A stretch of 64,000 bases of DNA from Bin5 sp965200685. Its GTDB lineage: Bacteria; Chloroflexota; Anaerolineae; Caldilineales; Caldilineaceae. Positions within the stretch are counted from its first letter, which is position 1. Every line of letters begins with the position of its first letter. Below the pieces are notes generated by a model. The model did no database searches. It had not been told where the DNA came from and saw only the letters and a list, made by a program, of their open reading frames with translations. A program made the position numbers and the translations under genes. The stretch is from contig OZ241379.1 of NCBI GenBank assembly GCA_965200685.1, positions 2,914,001 through 2,978,000 of the forward strand. Direction: 5' to 3'. Shown here piece after piece: positions 61,394-64,000 of this stretch.

Positions 61394-61493
61394 ACGAGAA
61401 AGCTCCCTTTCTTTCGCGAACGGTGCAACAATGCCCGCAAGACAGACGGTTGCACTGTCCGAAGTTGTGAATTTTCATGGCCTAGTAACCAGC

Positions 61494-61520
61494 GACGTAT
61501 GCAGTATTCTAACATACGTC
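61494..61520. promoter_or_regulatory. Operator-like inverted repeat
   Basis: GACGTATG, 11-bp spacer, CATACGTC: perfect 8-bp arms about two helical turns apart. A minus-strand TAGAAT (61511-61506) lies between the arms, so a bound dimer could block transcription of the small membrane gene. Confidence 0.4.
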
Positions 61521-61656
61521 TGCCCAATTAAAGTGTTGCCGGCTAGAAAGTTCCAGTACAGGCGAAATCCCTTGCTTTCTAAAATGGATTTTTTCGCGTC
61601 TCTCTGGTATACTTTGTTCATCATTGAACGCTGCAACCATTGCACTATCCGGGCAA

Positions 61657-61684
61657 TTGACCGAACATCCATATGGCGCATACT
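61657..61684 (+). promoter_or_regulatory. Candidate promoter for icd
   Basis: TTGACC (61657-61662), 16-bp spacer, CATACT (61679-61684), about 140 nt before the icd start. Confidence 0.5.
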
Positions 61685-61830
61685 AGAGTGGCGCGAAAAC
61701 CAGGGACAAGTAGCCACGTAGATGTGGAGTGGTTGGCAGAAGTAGATCAGGACCTAGGGATGCAAGGAGTGGTAGTATCCTGATTTGATTTCTGTTTGGC
61801 GTAATTTAGTCTAGCGGAGGATTTGAACTG

Positions 61831-63093
61831 ATGGCATATGAGCAGATTCGTGTTCCCAGCACAGGCGAAAAAATCTTCATTGACCAAGACGGCAATTTGC
61901 AAGTACCGGATCATCCAATCATCTGTTTCATAGAAGGAGATGGTACAGGTCCGGACATTTGGGCAGCCAGCCAGCCTGTGCTGGACGCAGCAGTAGCGCA
62001 GGCCTATGGTGGCCAGAAAAAGATCGCTTGGATGGAAGTCTATGCCGGTGCTAAGGCCAATGAAGTTTATCAAGAAACCGTGTGGTTGCCCCAGGAAACT
62101 CTGGACGCCATCAACGAATACCTAGTCGCTATCAAAGGTCCTTTGACGACGCCAGTGGGGGGCGGTATTCGTAGCATTAACGTTTCCCTACGTCAATGGC
62201 TGGATTTGTATGCCTGCGTGCGTCCAGTTCGCTATTTCAAAGGTGTACCCAGCCCGGTGAGACAGCCGGAACTGGTGGATATTGTGATCTTTCGGGAAAA
62301 TATTGAGGACCTTTATGCGGGTATTGAGTTTGAAGAGGGCACGAAGGAAGTAGAGCGATTCAAGAAACTGTTCAATGAGGCATTTCCGGAACACTACAAG
62401 AAAGTGCGCTTCCCGGACACCACCGGCTTCGGCCTGAAGCCGGTCAGCCAACAAGGTACTGTCCGTTTGATGAAAGCAGCTCTCCAATACGCACTGGACA
62501 ATGGGCGCAAAAGTGTAACCCTAGTCCATAAAGGCAACATTATGAAGTTTACCGAAGGGGCCTTTTGCAATTGGGGCTACGAAACCGCTGCCCAAGCATT
62601 TGGCGCGCAGCCGTGGGATGGCGGACCTTGGCATCTGTTACAGACAGATAACGGCGAAATCATTATCAAAGATGTCATCGCCGATGCAATGCTGCAACAG
62701 GTCCTCACACGCCCGGCCGAATACGACGTGATGGCAACCCTCAACCTGAATGGCGATTATATCAGTGACTCCCTGGCCGCGCAGGTGGGCGGTATCGGCA
62801 TTGCACCCGGGGCCAATATCAACTACGAAAGCGGACGAGCCATCTTTGAGGCCACCCATGGCACTGCCCCCAAATATGCTGGCCAGGACAAGGTCAATCC
62901 GTCATCCGTGATCCTCTCCGCTGAAATGATGCTGCGGCATATAGGCTGGTATGAAGCCGCAGAACTGATTGTGCAGGCCATGGAAAGAACCATTGGTCAG
63001 AAGCGAGTCACCTACGACTTTGACCGGCTGATGGACGGTGCGACACTGCTCAAGTGCAGTGAATTCGGCCAGGCACTGGTCGACAATATGTAA
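61831..63093 (+). CDS. icd: Isocitrate dehydrogenase (NADP type)
   Basis: 420 residues with GGAGG upstream. Motifs: FIEGDGTGPDIW, the substrate serines in RSINVSLRQWLDLYACVRP, VIFRENIEDLYAGIE, LVHKGNIMKFTEG and the NADP-site block THGTAPKYAGQDKVNP. It turns isocitrate to 2-oxoglutarate and CO2 in the TCA cycle. The succinate dehydrogenase genes follow, so this is a TCA segment. Confidence 0.95.
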   Translation: MAYEQIRVPSTGEKIFIDQDGNLQVPDHPIICFIEGDGTGPDIWAASQPVLDAAVAQAYGGQKKIAWMEVYAGAKANEVYQETVWLPQETLDAINEYLVAIKGPLTTPVGGGIRSINVSLRQWLDLYACVRPVRYFKGVPSPVRQPELVDIVIFRENIEDLYAGIEFEEGTKEVERFKKLFNEAFPEHYKKVRFPDTTGFGLKPVSQQGTVRLMKAALQYALDNGRKSVTLVHKGNIMKFTEGAFCNWGYETAAQAFGAQPWDGGPWHLLQTDNGEIIIKDVIADAMLQQVLTRPAEYDVMATLNLNGDYISDSLAAQVGGIGIAPGANINYESGRAIFEATHGTAPKYAGQDKVNPSSVILSAEMMLRHIGWYEAAELIVQAMERTIGQKRVTYDFDRLMDGATLLKCSEFGQALVDNM

Positions 63094-63194
63094 CACAGTG
63101 GCCAATGACACACAACACCCACTGTATTTAGGAATACAGGCGTAAACCCGAATACTGCATACCACAGACTGCAATAAAAGGAGATTGCATCCAA

Positions 63195-63581
63195 ATGTCT
63201 GTCCTCATAGAAACGATATACAAAAGCATATCCTACAGAGGAGCAGAGGGGCAATGGGCCTGGATATTGCATCGGGCCAGCGGTCTTGGCATCGTACTCT
63301 TCCTGTACATGCATATCATCAGTATTTTCCTCGCATCAATCGGTCCGGGGCCGTATGAATGGGTACACGCGACTTTATACACATCGCCGCCGGCCAAAGT
63401 TCTGGAAGTCTTTCTGCTGTTCGGTGTGCTCTACCACGCGGTCAATGGCATGCGTATCATAATCATTGACTTCTTTCCGGTGTTGGGTAAATATCAACGG
63501 ACGCTTGTACGCATTGAACTGGCACTCGTCGTATTGGTCCTCATCCCGGCCGCGATCATTACGTTGAGAGGCCTTTTCTAA
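63195..63581 (+). CDS. sdhC: Succinate dehydrogenase cytochrome b subunit
   Basis: 128 residues, three TM segments. The SdhC start WAWILHRASGLGIVLFLYMH and the heme-ligand histidine in GVLYHAVNGMRI are present. It anchors complex II and binds heme b and quinone. AAAGGAG lies about 13 nt upstream. Confidence 0.9.
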   Translation: MSVLIETIYKSISYRGAEGQWAWILHRASGLGIVLFLYMHIISIFLASIGPGPYEWVHATLYTSPPAKVLEVFLLFGVLYHAVNGMRIIIIDFFPVLGKYQRTLVRIELALVVLVLIPAAIITLRGLF

Positions 63582-63669
63582 ACCCTACATTCTGATTTTC
63601 GTTTCTCGTAACGCAGGAACACAACTAGAAACTGATAACGAAAAACTGTAGTTTCAAAAGGAGCACAAC

Positions 63670-64000
63670 ATGGCGGTTACGACTGGACGGGCAACAAAAG
63701 GGAAAACGCAGTATGGCTCGCCCAATCATGAACGACGAATCTGGTTGTTCATGCGTCTGAGTGGGCTGGTAATGTTTATCACTGTGCTGTTCCACCTGCT
63801 GTATATGCACATGGTTGTGCGGGTGGAGAATATTACCTACGATAACATTGCCGAGCGTTGGTCCGGCCCGGCCGGACTATTCTGGCGGCTGTTTGATGCG
63901 TCGCTTCTTCTCATCGGTATGGCCCACGGCATGAATGGTGCTCGCTTTTCAATCAATGATTACATCCACAATAAATTTCTCAATCTGGTACTTACGGGCC
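63670..64000 (+). CDS. sdhD: Succinate dehydrogenase membrane anchor subunit (3' end outside window)
   Basis: 110 codons to the window edge from ATG 63670 (AAAAGGAG upstream). The chain begins MAVTTGRATKGKTQYGSPNH; TM1 is LSGLVMFITVLFHLLYMHM, and TM2 has the histidine motif LLIGMAHGMNGAR. Paired with sdhC; sdhA and sdhB would be expected beyond the edge. Confidence 0.85.
   Translation, partial: MAVTTGRATKGKTQYGSPNHERRIWLFMRLSGLVMFITVLFHLLYMHMVVRVENITYDNIAERWSGPAGLFWRLFDASLLLIGMAHGMNGARFSINDYIHNKFLNLVLTG

Larger units (their letters stand above)
61394..61830. other. 437-bp intergenic region between a small membrane gene and icd
   Basis: No protein gene seen. It holds an inverted repeat GTGCAAC...GTTGCAC (61428-61456), another GACGTATG...CATACGTC (61494-61520), a TATACT at 61608 with a weak -35, and the icd promoter at 61657. 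CCTGATTTGATTTCTGT (61779-61796) resembles CCTGATTTGATTCCTGT downstream of fabF (60854-60870). Confidence 0.6.

Overview
The window looks like a chromosomal segment of a Chloroflexota bacterium of the Anaerolineae/Caldilineae type. This is an inference, not a database result. It rests on the C5-route hem cluster next to a CAD-like dihydroorotase, two-propeller sensor proteins, large membrane glycosyltransferases, a cohesin/dockerin protein, and many short intergenic repeats that run into gene ends. Base composition is moderately GC-rich, and sigma70-like promoters with 17-bp spacers are easy to see.

Layout. 1-4.8 kb (minus): the end of a LivJ-type binding protein, then a gcvT-gcvH-solute-binding lipoprotein-SDR operon. 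5.0-9.7 kb (plus): a 14-blade propeller sensor whose cytoplasmic part is a P-loop ATPase instead of a kinase, followed by a stand-alone ATPase. 9.7-16.4 kb (plus): ubiE/menG, a methyltransferase, a class A PBP, a DUF1648-type membrane protein and a GT2 gene whose 3' end runs into a 437-bp IS607-derived miniature element. 16.8-22.4 kb: CPBP protease (minus), then acyl-CoA dehydrogenase, etfB, etfA and thrC. 22.4-26.8 kb: trmB and a small-ORF operon interrupted by a full IS607 element (decayed tnpA, intact-looking tnpB), then a methyltransferase and a HepT/MntA toxin-antitoxin pair. 26.8-35.9 kb: envelope glycosylation genes, including a membrane protein ending in an ILEI/FAM3-like domain, a DPM1-like GT2, a UbiA-like protein, a GT39-like protein, FecR and TPR proteins. 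35.9-39.7 kb: HEAT, zinc-ribbon/LysM and the RseP protease.

39.9-46.2 kb holds two tandem, nearly identical single-chain restriction-modification enzymes that differ in the C-terminal recognition region, with a 39-codon ORF between them. 46.3-48.5 kb: an aldo/keto reductase and a cohesin-dockerin-cohesin protein. 48.8-50.9 kb holds three stable RNAs on the minus strand: tmRNA, the small SRP RNA and tRNA-Ser(GGA), with an MFS gene between tmRNA and SRP RNA. 51.0-56.9 kb is hemA-hemC-hemD-hemB-hemL, making heme precursors from glutamyl-tRNA. 57.2-59.3 kb is pyrC-pyrB. Then come fabF behind a structured leader, a small membrane protein, icd, sdhC and the start of sdhD.

Most interesting: the propeller-ATPase pair; the miniature IS607 element that keeps a hairpin with compensatory changes next to the tnpB 3' end (a candidate omega-RNA); the duplicated restriction enzyme with diverged specificity region; the cohesin-dockerin-cohesin protein; and short dispersed repeats that supply coding sequence to hemA, hemC, pyrC and other genes.
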